Shown piece by piece: positions 1 through 7,014 of a stretch of 19,497 bases of DNA. This DNA comes from UBA4660 sp034408895 (GTDB taxonomy: Bacteria > Bacteroidota > Bacteroidia > Flavobacteriales_D > Sanyastnellaceae). Below the pieces are notes generated by a model, which saw only the letters and a list, made by a program, of their open reading frames with translations, was not told the DNA's origin and did not search any database. The translations under genes were made by a program, and so were the position numbers. The DNA is taken from NCBI GenBank assembly GCA_034408895.1, contig JAWXCI010000041.1:1-19497 (forward strand), read 5' to 3'. The first letter of the stretch is position 1. Each line of letters opens with the position of its first letter.

Positions 1-2
1 AC

Positions 3-623
3 GGAGAGGATGATGACGAGGGAGACGGAGAGGATGATGACAACGATGGAGAAGGGGATGATGACGGAGAAGATGATGACAACGATGGGGAAGAAGACGG
101 TGATGGAGAAGACGATGACAACGATGGCGAAGAAGACGGTAATGGTGAAGGCGATGACAATGATGACGGAGAAGATGATGACGGAGAAGACGATGACAAC
201 GATGGCGAAGAAGACGGTGACGGAGAAGAGGATGACAACGATGGCGAGGGAGAAAATGATGGCGATGAAAACGGAGGGGATGATGACGAGGGAGGCGGAG
301 AGGATGATGACAGCGATGGAGAAGGGGATGATGACGGTGAAGGCGATGACAACGATGGCGAAGAAGACGGTGATGGAGAGGACGATGAAAACGATGGCGA
401 GGGAGAAAATGATGGCGATGAAAACGGAGAGGATGATGACAACGATGGAGAAGGGGATGATGATGGTGAAGACGATGACAACGATGGCGAAGAAGACGAT
501 GACGGAGAAGACGATGACGGAGAAGAGAATAACAATGATGGCGAGGGAGATGATGAGGGAGAGGACGATGACAACGAAGGAGAAGGGGATGATGACGGAG
601 AAAATGAAGATGAGACCGATGGT
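3..623 (+). repeat. GAT/GAC-GGA-GAA triplet-based low-complexity tract
   Basis: About 620 bp are built from GAT, GAC, GAA, GAG, GGA, GGC and AAC codons in imperfectly repeated blocks of 15-40 bp; 'gatgacaacgatggcgaaga' recurs several times. The tract encodes the acidic part of the first gene. Such DNA is prone to slippage and assembly collapse, so its length may be unreliable. Confidence 0.9.
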
Positions 624-878
624 ATGATTCTTCTCACCGATTGGTATCCGAACCCGACAATAGATTTCGCAATGGCTATTTTCAAATCAACAGAAGATGG
701 AATTGCCACAGTGAAGATTTTCTCAATTGGCGGACAGTTAATGAAGGAACAAAAAATAGCTTACGAAGCGGGAGAAAACGAATTAAAGATTGACGTATCA
801 TCTCTTGGCGCGGGCAATTACTTCATGAATGTCAGCACTGGTACTGACAACGTAATGGAACAGATTACCAAAGAATAA
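3..878 (+). CDS. Hyperacidic D/E/G/N repeat protein with T9SS sorting domain (5' partial)
   Basis: The frame beginning at base 3 is open from the window edge to the TAA at 876-878. There is no ATG in this frame until 624, so the true start lies upstream of the window. Residues 1-207 consist almost only of Asp, Glu, Gly and Asn, in variations on 'EDDDNDGE' and 'GDDDGE', with no basic or hydrophobic residue. The last ~84 residues (from MILLTDWYPNPT) match a type A T9SS sorting domain: a 'YPNPT' start, 'VKIFSIGGQLMKEQ' and 'LGAGNYFMNV'. I infer a surface-exported polyanion, possibly binding Ca2+ or a linker after a catalytic domain outside the window. The next gene, also a T9SS substrate, begins 11 bp downstream and is probably co-transcribed. 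A different frame (10-627) gives a Met/Thr/Lys-rich shadow that is not a gene. Confidence 0.85.
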   Translation, partial: GEDDDEGDGEDDDNDGEGDDDGEDDDNDGEEDGDGEDDDNDGEEDGNGEGDDNDDGEDDDGEDDDNDGEEDGDGEEDDNDGEGENDGDENGGDDDEGGGEDDDSDGEGDDDGEGDDNDGEEDGDGEDDENDGEGENDGDENGEDDDNDGEGDDDGEDDDNDGEEDDDGEDDDGEENNNDGEGDDEGEDDDNEGEGDDDGENEDETDGMILLTDWYPNPTIDFAMAIFKSTEDGIATVKIFSIGGQLMKEQKIAYEAGENELKIDVSSLGAGNYFMNVSTGTDNVMEQITKE

Positions 879-889
879 CTACCCAATTA

Positions 890-1921
890 ATGAAAAGAAC
901 AGACTTCCTCAAAGCGGCTGGTGCAGCAGGGGTGCTCACCGTGTTGCCGTTTGGAAAAGCGCGAAGCAGCGAACACGCACAACTCAAAGAAATTCTGCAA
1001 TCGAAAATGGGTAGCGGTGGATGTGTGCTCATTCCATCGGAAACCGCAGGTCCCTATCCGCTCGACCTTAGTGGCGAGCCTGAATTTTTCAGGCAGGATG
1101 TTACCGAAGGCCTTCCTGGTATTCCTCTCACGCTTACGCTCACCGTGGTGAACATTAATGACAATTGCGCTGCAATTCCAAACGCGCGAATTGACATCTG
1201 GCATACTGATAAAGATGGAGTGTACAGTGGTTTCAACCAGCCGGGTGCCAACACTGTTGGAGAAACTTTTATGCGCGGTATCCAAATCACGGATGCCAAT
1301 GGACAGGTTCAATTCTTTACCATTTATCCGGGCTGGTATCCAGGCAGAATCACACACATCCATTTCGAAATGTTCGTTAATTCTGTGTCGAGTGCTGTTT
1401 CGCAAATGGCGTTTCCCGAAGACACTACTGTTGAAGTTTACGACACAGAACTCTATACTGAACACGGCCAAAACACAACGGTGGATGGCAATGCTGATGA
1501 TGGTGTTTTTGTGGATATGAACAACACACAATATCAACTACTCACCATCACCGACAACCCGACCGATGGATACCAGGGTTCACTCATCATTGGTCTTGAT
1601 ACGCCAGTTGGTATCATCAACCTTGAACCGGAAACAGGTGGGCAGTTCAAGCTGAACCAGAATTTTCCTAATCCATACACGGAGGAAACCACCATTCCAT
1701 TTACACTGAAAAATTCTTCCGATGTAAAACTGGAGTTGTGGAATTTGCAGGGAAAGAAAGTTGCAGAAGTTGCACACATCAGTATGGCGCCCGGAGAACA
1801 AAGTATTTCGCTCAACATGAAAAGCCTCGGCATTGCTAATTCGAATTATGTCTATCAACTGGAAGTGAAAAACCACCTCGGTACTTTCAGGCAATGTAAA
1901 ATGATGACTGCACAGAAATAG
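890..1921 (+). CDS. Secreted intradiol ring-cleavage dioxygenase-like protein with T9SS sorting domain
   Basis: A 343-aa protein. Residues 1-24 form an export signal (MKRTDFLKAAGAAGVLTVLP), with a KR pair before 'FLK' that resembles a weak Tat signal. Residues ~45-245 match the intradiol dioxygenase (catechol 1,2-/protocatechuate 3,4-dioxygenase) fold: 'ETAGPYP', 'IDIWHTDKDGVYSG', then 'TDANGQVQFFTIYPGWYPGR' and 'THIHFE'. The family's four non-haem Fe(III) ligands appear as Tyr112, Tyr150, His156 and His158. The family opens aromatic diols between the two hydroxyls; the substrate here is unknown. From ~residue 256 ('FKLNQNFPNPYTEETTIPF') to the end is a T9SS sorting domain, so the enzyme should reach the cell surface or medium. 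It follows the acidic-repeat gene by 11 bp and is followed by a terminator. Confidence 0.88.
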   Translation: MKRTDFLKAAGAAGVLTVLPFGKARSSEHAQLKEILQSKMGSGGCVLIPSETAGPYPLDLSGEPEFFRQDVTEGLPGIPLTLTLTVVNINDNCAAIPNARIDIWHTDKDGVYSGFNQPGANTVGETFMRGIQITDANGQVQFFTIYPGWYPGRITHIHFEMFVNSVSSAVSQMAFPEDTTVEVYDTELYTEHGQNTTVDGNADDGVFVDMNNTQYQLLTITDNPTDGYQGSLIIGLDTPVGIINLEPETGGQFKLNQNFPNPYTEETTIPFTLKNSSDVKLELWNLQGKKVAEVAHISMAPGEQSISLNMKSLGIANSNYVYQLEVKNHLGTFRQCKMMTAQK

Positions 1922-1947
1922 TTTGGGTATTGACAAATGACATTTCG

Positions 1948-1980
1948 AAAGGAGACTCCAGGCATTGAGGTCTCCTTTTT
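1948..1980 (+). terminator. Rho-independent terminator
   Basis: A 9-bp stem (aaaggagac at 1948-1956, gtctccttt at 1970-1978) is closed by a 13-nt loop and followed by T residues. It lies 27 bp after the dioxygenase stop and ends the first operon. Confidence 0.8.
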
Positions 1981-2040
1981 GGTTTCAATAGGATGATAAG
2001 TTTCAGTTCCAGGATACACTCAGATTCACACCAAAGAAGT

Positions 2041-2994
2041 ATGACAAAAAAATATATTCTGCCCACATTGCTCGTCATTTCATGTTTTGGAGCAACAACT
2101 CTTTTTGCACAAGATGAATCGCTGAATGAATCCCACTACCGGATTTATTCTGTCAGCGAAAAGAGGGAAGTAACCATCGAGCACATTATTACTGCAAGCC
2201 AGTATGCTGATGTGGTATTCTTTGGGGAAGAACACAACGACTCAGTTGCACACTTTCTTGAATTGAAAATTACCGAAGAAATGTTCGCACAACATGGTGA
2301 AAATTTCGCAATCGGAATGGAAATGTTCGACCGCGATGTGCAGCCAGTGATGAACGAATACCTGAAAGGATTCATTCGCGAAAAACACTTTAACAAAGAC
2401 GCGAGAATATGGAGCAACTACCACGATTACAAACCCATTGTTGAATTTGCAAAAGCCAATTCAATAGACGTGGTATGCAGCAATTCCGCTTCGCGCTACA
2501 CCAATCTTGCTGGCAGAAAAGGACAGGAAGCATTGATGACATTGCCGAAAGATTCCAAACCCCATTTTGCACCACTTCCTTACGACACGGCAAGTGGCCC
2601 CTATTACGATAAGTTGATGGCACTAATGGACCACTCACCTTCTTCGCCCAGTTCCATTGATTCAACAGTAGCAATACCTGTTGCCAACCCGATGATGGGT
2701 TTCAACCTCATCATGGGCCAGTCGCTTTGGGATGCAACGATGGCATACTCCATTTCGCAATACCTGAAAAAGAACAAGAAGAAAAAACTACTGCACATCA
2801 ACGGAAAATTTCACAGCGATGAAGGCTTTGGAATTGTGACCCAACTAAAAAAGTACCGTTCAAAAACCCGTGTGCTCGTTATCTCCACCACTTCTGATGA
2901 AAACTTTCCAAACATTGATTGGAGCCTGCATTTGCAGAACGGTGATTATATCATTATCACAGACCCAGAGGTGCCACGGACGTTTGAGGAGTAG
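2041..2994 (+). CDS. ChaN-family haem-binding (lipo)protein
   Basis: A 317-aa protein. The start at 2041 is preferred over the in-frame ATG at 1993 because it gives a proper signal sequence (MTKKYILPTLLVISCFGATT). That signal holds a possible lipobox (VISC, Cys15) and also an alternative 'LFAQ' signal peptidase I site. The mature part matches the ChaN/PF04187 'iron-regulated haem-binding' family: 'VVFFGEEHNDSVAHFLELK' (His65), 'AIGMEMFDRDVQPVMNEYL', 'QSLWDATMAYSI' and 'LLHINGKFHSDEGFG'. Known members dimerise around haem in the outer envelope and are linked to iron uptake. No haem transporter or TonB receptor is nearby, so the role here is inferred from family only. Confidence 0.85.
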   Translation: MTKKYILPTLLVISCFGATTLFAQDESLNESHYRIYSVSEKREVTIEHIITASQYADVVFFGEEHNDSVAHFLELKITEEMFAQHGENFAIGMEMFDRDVQPVMNEYLKGFIREKHFNKDARIWSNYHDYKPIVEFAKANSIDVVCSNSASRYTNLAGRKGQEALMTLPKDSKPHFAPLPYDTASGPYYDKLMALMDHSPSSPSSIDSTVAIPVANPMMGFNLIMGQSLWDATMAYSISQYLKKNKKKKLLHINGKFHSDEGFGIVTQLKKYRSKTRVLVISTTSDENFPNIDWSLHLQNGDYIIITDPEVPRTFEE

Positions 2995-3028
2995 TTGCAG
3001 TGAACGGGTTAGCGCATAGAAACAACAA

Positions 3029-3048
3029 AGCCCCACTTTCGCAGGGCT
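3029..3048. terminator. Weak hairpin between convergent genes
   Basis: A 5-bp stem (agccc / gggct) with a 10-nt loop lies between the convergent ends of the ChaN gene and the DUF5684 gene. It is GC-rich but short, and no T-run follows directly. It could serve as a weak bidirectional terminator. Confidence 0.3.
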
Positions 3049-3077
3049 CTGTTCCTTCAGATTATGAAACCAAAAAT

Positions 3078-3503
3078 CTAAACAAGCACAGGCTTGCGGG
3101 CCTGCACGTCCTTAAAATTCATTCCGAATACTGGTCCAAAGTACTCCTCGTTGTATGCCAGCCCTAGGTTCAGCAAGTAGAAAACGTTGAACACGCAGCA
3201 GAACACGTACTCCAATGTACTGTACTTTCCGAAGCATTGAGCCAGCTCAATATGCAAGCGGAAAATGAAGTAAATGTTGAAGAATGGAATGAGGAAGTAC
3301 GCAAGGTGCGACACTGGCCTGCCCACAATTTTCAGCACAACCACTATGTTCCATATTGGAATAATGGCCGCATACCACGGCTGGCCGGCCTTGGCGAAAA
3401 GCTTTGCCCCACCAATAATGCCTACGAAGAGAAGGAACCCAACCAGTACTATAATACCGGGACTTTGCTCCCACATTGTTTGAATTGAATTCACGAAATC
3501 CAT
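3078..3503 (-). CDS. DUF5684 small integral membrane protein
   Basis: A 141-aa protein with about four hydrophobic segments: residues ~17-35, ~44-60, ~67-82 and ~101-116. The stretch 'LFAKAGQPWYAAIIPIWNIV' followed by 'VLKIVGRPVSHLAYFLIPFF' and 'LAQCFGKYSTLEYVF' is characteristic of DUF5684, a membrane domain common in Bacteroidota and sometimes attached to signal peptidase I. No catalytic Ser/Lys dyad region is present here, so this is the stand-alone membrane form of unknown function. It lies 194 bp downstream of the sigma-54 regulator on the same strand; co-transcription is possible but not shown. Confidence 0.75.
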   Translation of the reverse strand: MDFVNSIQTMWEQSPGIIVLVGFLLFVGIIGGAKLFAKAGQPWYAAIIPIWNIVVVLKIVGRPVSHLAYFLIPFFNIYFIFRLHIELAQCFGKYSTLEYVFCCVFNVFYLLNLGLAYNEEYFGPVFGMNFKDVQARKPVLV

Positions 3504-3697
3504 GTGATTAAATGTTTTTAGATTGTTTTTTACTCTTAAGCTAGATGCGCATTGAAGACGGTGCTGGATTCAGCGGGTTGCCCGATGGGAGCTTTTTTTT
3601 GGCAGATGTATGAACAAGGAATGGTGAATAATTCCAAGTCCAAAACGCTACTTTCCACCATGGGATGGAGGCCAGCAGCAGCTTTTCTGCCTGTCTT

Positions 3698-4870
3698 TCA
3701 GAAGAAATGCGGAGTTGCGTAAGCCTTCACGGCTTTATCGTCAATGGCTTTGGGGCAAAGAATAACGAGCCTTTCCATCACATTGCGGAATTCGCGAATG
3801 TTGCCAGTCCAGTTGAGGGATTGCAAGGATTTCAGTGCCCCGTCCGTAATGTCTTTCCGCGGCTGACCGTATTCCTCTGATATCATGTTCAGGAAATAAT
3901 CGGCCAGTATGGGGATGTCTTCTTTTCTTTCATTGAGGGAAGGAACCCGGATTACAATCACGGACAATCTGTGGTACAGGTCTTCCCTGAAATGCCCGGC
4001 TTCAATCTCCTTGCGCAGGTCTTTGTTGGTAGCGGCAAGAATCCTGACATTCACCTTCAGGTCTTTGTCGCCCCCGACCCGACTTATTTTGTTTTCCTGC
4101 AACGCTCGCAGCACTTTGGCCTGGGCCGCCAGCGACATGTCGCCTATTTCGTCCAGAAAAAGGGTGCCATTGTCTGCTAGTTCAAATTTTCCCTGCCTTT
4201 GTTTTATGGCCGATGTAAAGGCACCTTTTTCATGCCCGAACAATTCGCTTTCGATCAGTTCGGAGGGAATGGCGGCACAGTTTACCTCGATAAATGGACT
4301 GGCAGCACGCGAACTTTTTTCGTGAAGTTGCCTTGCTACCAGCTCTTTTCCGGAACCGTTGCTGCCAGTAATGAGCACACGCGCCTCGGTGGGAGCCACC
4401 GTGTCAATCATCTTTTTTATTTCCATGATAGCCGCGCTTTCACCCACAATATTGGAGCCTATCGCCTTGCTCACTTTTTTTCGCAGGGTTTTGGTTTCCT
4501 CTACCAGTGCCACCTGATTGGATGCATTGCGGATGGAAACCAGGATGCGGTTGAGGTCAAGAGGCTTCTGAATAAAATCGTAGGCACCTTTTTTTATAGC
4601 CTCCACGGCAGTGTCCACAGTGCCATGCCCGCTTATCATAATAACCGGTGTGTGGATTTCCCTTTCTTTCAGTTTTTCAAGTACTTCTATGCCATCCATC
4701 CGTGGCATTTTAATGTCGCAGAATATGATGTCGAACACATCCTTATCGGCCAACTTAAGTCCGGCAGGGCCATCCGGTGCTTCTACTACTTCGAAGGATT
4801 CGTATTCAAGAATTTCGCGAAGGGCGCTGCGAATGGCCGCTTCATCATCAATGACTAAAATTTTGGGCAT
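3698..4870 (-). CDS. NtrC-family sigma-54-dependent response regulator, short form
   Basis: A 390-aa protein. Residues 1-120 form a receiver domain: acidic pocket Asp8/Asp9, phospho-acceptor Asp52 in 'CDIKMPRMDG', and Lys102 in 'QKP'. Residues ~140-370 form the AAA+ sigma-54 activation domain, with Walker A 'GSNGSGKE' at 169-176, a GAFTSA loop at 216-221 in place of canonical GAFTGA, Walker B 'GTLFLDEIGDM' at ~235 and 'FREDLYHRLSV'. The protein ends ~15 residues after 'NIREFRNVMERLVILC', so no C-terminal Fis-type HTH is present. I recall similar short, HTH-less forms in Bacteroidota. It would activate RNA polymerase-sigma54 on phosphorylation. No cognate histidine kinase is adjacent, so it is an orphan here. 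Confidence 0.9.
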   Translation of the reverse strand: MPKILVIDDEAAIRSALREILEYESFEVVEAPDGPAGLKLADKDVFDIIFCDIKMPRMDGIEVLEKLKEREIHTPVIMISGHGTVDTAVEAIKKGAYDFIQKPLDLNRILVSIRNASNQVALVEETKTLRKKVSKAIGSNIVGESAAIMEIKKMIDTVAPTEARVLITGSNGSGKELVARQLHEKSSRAASPFIEVNCAAIPSELIESELFGHEKGAFTSAIKQRQGKFELADNGTLFLDEIGDMSLAAQAKVLRALQENKISRVGGDKDLKVNVRILAATNKDLRKEIEAGHFREDLYHRLSVIVIRVPSLNERKEDIPILADYFLNMISEEYGQPRKDITDGALKSLQSLNWTGNIREFRNVMERLVILCPKAIDDKAVKAYATPHFF

Positions 4871-5047
4871 GGGTGAGTGGTAAAGAATTTTTTTCCGGGC
4901 GCGAATGTCGGCAAATCCTCTTGCCTGTGGGAAACTTCAGGAATGAAGCGAATTTGAATTTCCCTTTCGGATATATCAGTCTTTTGAATCGAAGATCACT
5001 GCTGGGTAAATTGGAAACTCCATCAGAAAGCAAAATATGTGTTTTCG

Positions 5048-5944
5048 TTATTGCTCATTGTTCAGAAGGTCTTTGAGTGCTGTTTCTAGAGTAGGAAACT
5101 TAAAAGTATAACCTTCAGAAAGAAGTTTTTCAGGAACGACCCAGCGGCTTTTCAAAATGAGTTCGGGTTCTGTTTTAATTATGAACGCACCTATTGCAAG
5201 AAGCCATGCTGGAGAAGGTAAACCAATTTTAACTTTCATTACTTGTCTGAAAGTTTTCATTTGCGTTTTGTTGTCAATGGGGTTGGGTGCCGAACAGTTA
5301 AAGGCACCTTTCAAGTCCTGTCGTGACTGTAAAAATGAAATGATGCTTGCCAAATCTTCAATGTGTATCCAACTGAACATTTGTTTTCCGTTTCCTTGCA
5401 TTCCTCCTAAACCAAATCGAACAAGATTAATAAATGGTTTCATTGCTCCTCCGTCTTTCCCTAATACGATTGCTATTCGCAAAGCAACTTGTCGTGTGTT
5501 GGGTAATTTAAAGGAGAAAAATGATTTCTCCCAACTGGTCGCCACCTGAACAGAAAAACCATCCCCAATTTCTCCTGTGCTTTCCGTCATTGGTCTGTCT
5601 TCTGCATGCCTGTATATCGTTGCAGTACTTGAGTTAATCCAAAGTTCGGGTGGATTGATGCATTTCAACACTGCCTCGCCAAGTGCTTTTGTTGTTTCCG
5701 TTCTTGATTTTAAAATTTCTTTTTTGTTCTTTTCATTGTAGCGGCAGTCCACGGATTTGCCTGCAAGGTTTATCAACATCTCCGAATTTTCGAGTGCGTC
5801 TATTATTCCCGCTGCATCGTTCCACTGAATGTTTTCCTTCTGTCTGGAAATGATAATTACCTGATAACCTAAATTACAAAATCGCGTTGTCAGGTATTTG
5901 CCGACAAATCCAGTTCCTCCTGCTATGACAATTTTTTTATTCAC
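5048..5944 (-). CDS. TIGR01777-family NAD(P)-dependent epimerase (SDR superfamily)
   Basis: A 298-aa protein starting at GTG (5942-5944). The N-terminal Rossmann motif GGTGFVG is at residues 9-15. 'LINLAGKSVDCRYNEKNKKE', 'WINSSTATIYRHAEDRPMTE', 'ALRIAIVLGKDGGAMKP' and 'SWIHIEDLASII' follow in the order typical of the YfcH/TIGR01777 group. The C-terminus 'ELILKSRWVVPEKLLSEGYT' matches DUF1731. The substrate is unknown for the family. The GTG start overlaps the last codons of the decayed upstream reading frame (5937-6167), which suggests the two were once translationally coupled. The sigma-54 regulator starts 177 bp downstream on the same strand. Confidence 0.87.
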   Translation of the reverse strand: MNKKIVIAGGTGFVGKYLTTRFCNLGYQVIIISRQKENIQWNDAAGIIDALENSEMLINLAGKSVDCRYNEKNKKEILKSRTETTKALGEAVLKCINPPELWINSSTATIYRHAEDRPMTESTGEIGDGFSVQVATSWEKSFFSFKLPNTRQVALRIAIVLGKDGGAMKPFINLVRFGLGGMQGNGKQMFSWIHIEDLASIISFLQSRQDLKGAFNCSAPNPIDNKTQMKTFRQVMKVKIGLPSPAWLLAIGAFIIKTEPELILKSRWVVPEKLLSEGYTFKFPTLETALKDLLNNEQ

Positions 5945-6167
5945 GAATTTCTGCTCTTATTGGTAAAACATCTTTTGTAAAATCGGTCATTGAATTTACA
6001 GGAATATATTATGCATCAAATGTTCCTTCGTAGCCAAATAAATTTCCCCGGGTTTTGTTAGTTGCGGCCACTGAAATTTGGAACTTTTGTTTTTTGTCGT
6101 TAAACCATTCACAAACGTTTGCTTTGCCTGAAAGCAACATCGGAAATTTGAAACTGAATGCTCCTTC
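5937..6167 (-). pseudogene. Remnant of a DUF4166-like gene (C-terminal part)
   Basis: Reading the minus strand from 6167 gives EGAFSFKFPMLLSGKANVCE, then 'WFNDKKQKFQISV' and 'GNLFGYEGTFDA', a TAA at 6009-6011, and then in the same frame 'YIPVNSMTDFTKDVLPIRAE' ending IRE-TAA at 5937-5939. This resembles the C-terminus of Bacteroidota proteins that I recall as DUF4166 ('FPML.SG.ADVCEW.DD', 'GPLFGY.G.F', '..KP.REE.RE'). An in-frame stop also precedes it (6168-6170) and no N-terminal part can be followed, so the gene is broken at least twice. Its end overlaps the GTG of the epimerase, the sort of gene such proteins often accompany. The family name is from memory; the broken frame is directly visible. 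Confidence 0.6.
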
Positions 6168-6170
6168 TTA

Positions 6171-6543
6171 AAATATTTGTTCACCAGAAGGAATTGAACT
6201 AACCAGGTGCAGTCGGCCTTGCAGGCATAAACACTGTAATCATTAAGCGCAATAAGGTTATCAATGACTTTAAGTGCAGGCTCCAAATAGCCGCTCAATG
6301 GGGTGCTATGGGGGTGGGTGGTCAGCATGTGATAGCTGCAATAATAAAAAGGTTTTTCTTATCGCGCCCCAGATTGCAAGGAATATTTTTTCATCCTTTC
6401 TCCTCTTTCGCAGGCATACCGTCTCCAAATATCAAAAGAATAATTGACTCGATGGAAAAACAGTCCATGATTGTCTCGGTTTAATAACACAATCAAAATT
6501 ATTTTTTGGCTACTTGGCCTCGCAATATTGTTCGCAATTAAGA
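6171..6543. other. No supported gene (373 bp)
   Basis: A minus-strand frame stays open to an ATG at 6328 and contains 'ALKVIDNLIALNDYSVYACK', but I recognise no family. Its downstream half runs out of frame across the better-supported DUF4166-like remnant. The rest is A/T-rich with scattered stops. It may be decayed sequence left of the cassette. Confidence 0.4.
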
Positions 6544-6578
6544 AACCCTCCGGACACAATGTCCGGAGGGTTCTTTTT
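6544..6578. terminator. Strong bidirectional hairpin terminator
   Basis: A perfect 13-bp stem (aaccctccggaca at 6544-6556, tgtccggagggtt at 6560-6572) with a 3-nt loop. It is followed on the plus strand by ctttttc; on the minus strand it follows the dockerin-like tail by 22 bp. It was most likely the terminator of that minus-strand gene. Confidence 0.85.
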
Positions 6579-6594
6579 CAGCGAGGTAGTTTAG

Positions 6595-6705
6595 TTAAGG
6601 AGCGATTGGACATTTGGTTCCAAATTCTCCAAGGAAAATCAGCAGGTCAGGAGTACTCACTACACCATCACCTGAGAAGTCCGCAGGGATGCCCCATCCT
6701 GAAAA
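6595..6705 (-). pseudogene. 3' tail of a gene with a dockerin-like C-terminal module
   Basis: The minus strand reads 'GWGIPADFSGDGVVSTPDLL' then 'IFLGEFGTKCPIAP' and TAA at 6595-6597. 'D.SGDG.VSTPDLL.FLGEFG' is the Ca2+-loop plus helix pattern of dockerin-like repeats that commonly end secreted Bacteroidota proteins. A TAA at 6706-6708 stops the frame upstream, and the sequence there is the 70-bp repeat. Only the last ~36 residues of the original gene therefore remain. The strong terminator just downstream fits a true gene end. Confidence 0.7.
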
Positions 6706-6758
6706 TTACAGGAAGGGGCATTTCATTTCCATGAATCTACTAAACAAATGAACACACT
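6689..6758 (+). repeat. 70-bp direct repeat, left copy
   Basis: 68 of 70 bases match 11384-11453 in the same orientation; the differences are A/G at 6710 and C/T at 6730. It contains the hairpin atgcccc-tcctg...cagga-ggggcat. Its left edge meets the truncated dockerin-like reading frame, and its right edge begins the cassette. Confidence 0.92.
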
Positions 6759-7014
6759 GTTGATAGCTATCCGCCCGAGATGGAAGCGCTTCGGGCCCAT
6801 CTTGTAGAGGCCACCGCACTCTTCCATGGTGAGGTTGATGACCCACAGTATAAGAGCTGTTTTCAGGGTGTTGAGTTCGGTCTTACGGCTGCAAGTTCCA
6901 GGGCATTCATGCTGCCGATGAGGTTTGAATAAGGCCTGGTGTATTTGGATTTATGTTCAAAAAATTGCCTACTCTGTTACGTGGGATTTTCGGCTTCCTC
7001 CCGTTTGTGATTTT
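6759..7014. other. Degenerate stretch left of the cassette operon
   Basis: No intact gene. The minus strand contains 'SNLIGSMNALELAA' in one frame and 'KTELNTLKTALILWVINLTM' in the next, which would join by a single frameshift near 6885. A plus frame from the ATG at 6780 gives 49 residues ('MEALRAHLVEATALFHGEVD'). Neither matches a family I know. It also includes one copy of a 39-bp repeat (6963-7001). Confidence 0.4.
6963..7001 (-). repeat. 39-bp direct repeat, copy 1
   Basis: 35 of 39 bases match 7980-8018. Each copy lies just after the stop codon of a minus-strand cassette gene (7015 and 8041). In one frame both encode 'EEAENP..QSRQF', but this copy has a TAA in that frame. Confidence 0.8.

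Noticed and set aside
10..627. 205-residue Met/Thr/Lys-rich reading frame on the plus strand
   Set aside because: It is the frame-shifted shadow of the acidic GAT/GAC/GGA repeat. The frame at base 3 continues into a T9SS sorting domain, while this one has no family-like content.
4199..4858. 219-residue plus-strand ORF and other long plus-strand ORFs over 3900-4860
   Set aside because: They lie antisense to the well-supported NtrC-type regulator and have no domain signatures.
5996..6328. 110-residue minus-strand ORF as an intact gene
   Set aside because: Its 3' half runs in a different frame from a DUF4166-like sequence that looks much more protein-like. Its 5' half matches nothing I know.
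6780..6929. 49-residue plus-strand ORF
   Set aside because: Short, isolated and unrecognised. The opposite strand has equally plausible fragments, so neither is supported as an intact gene.
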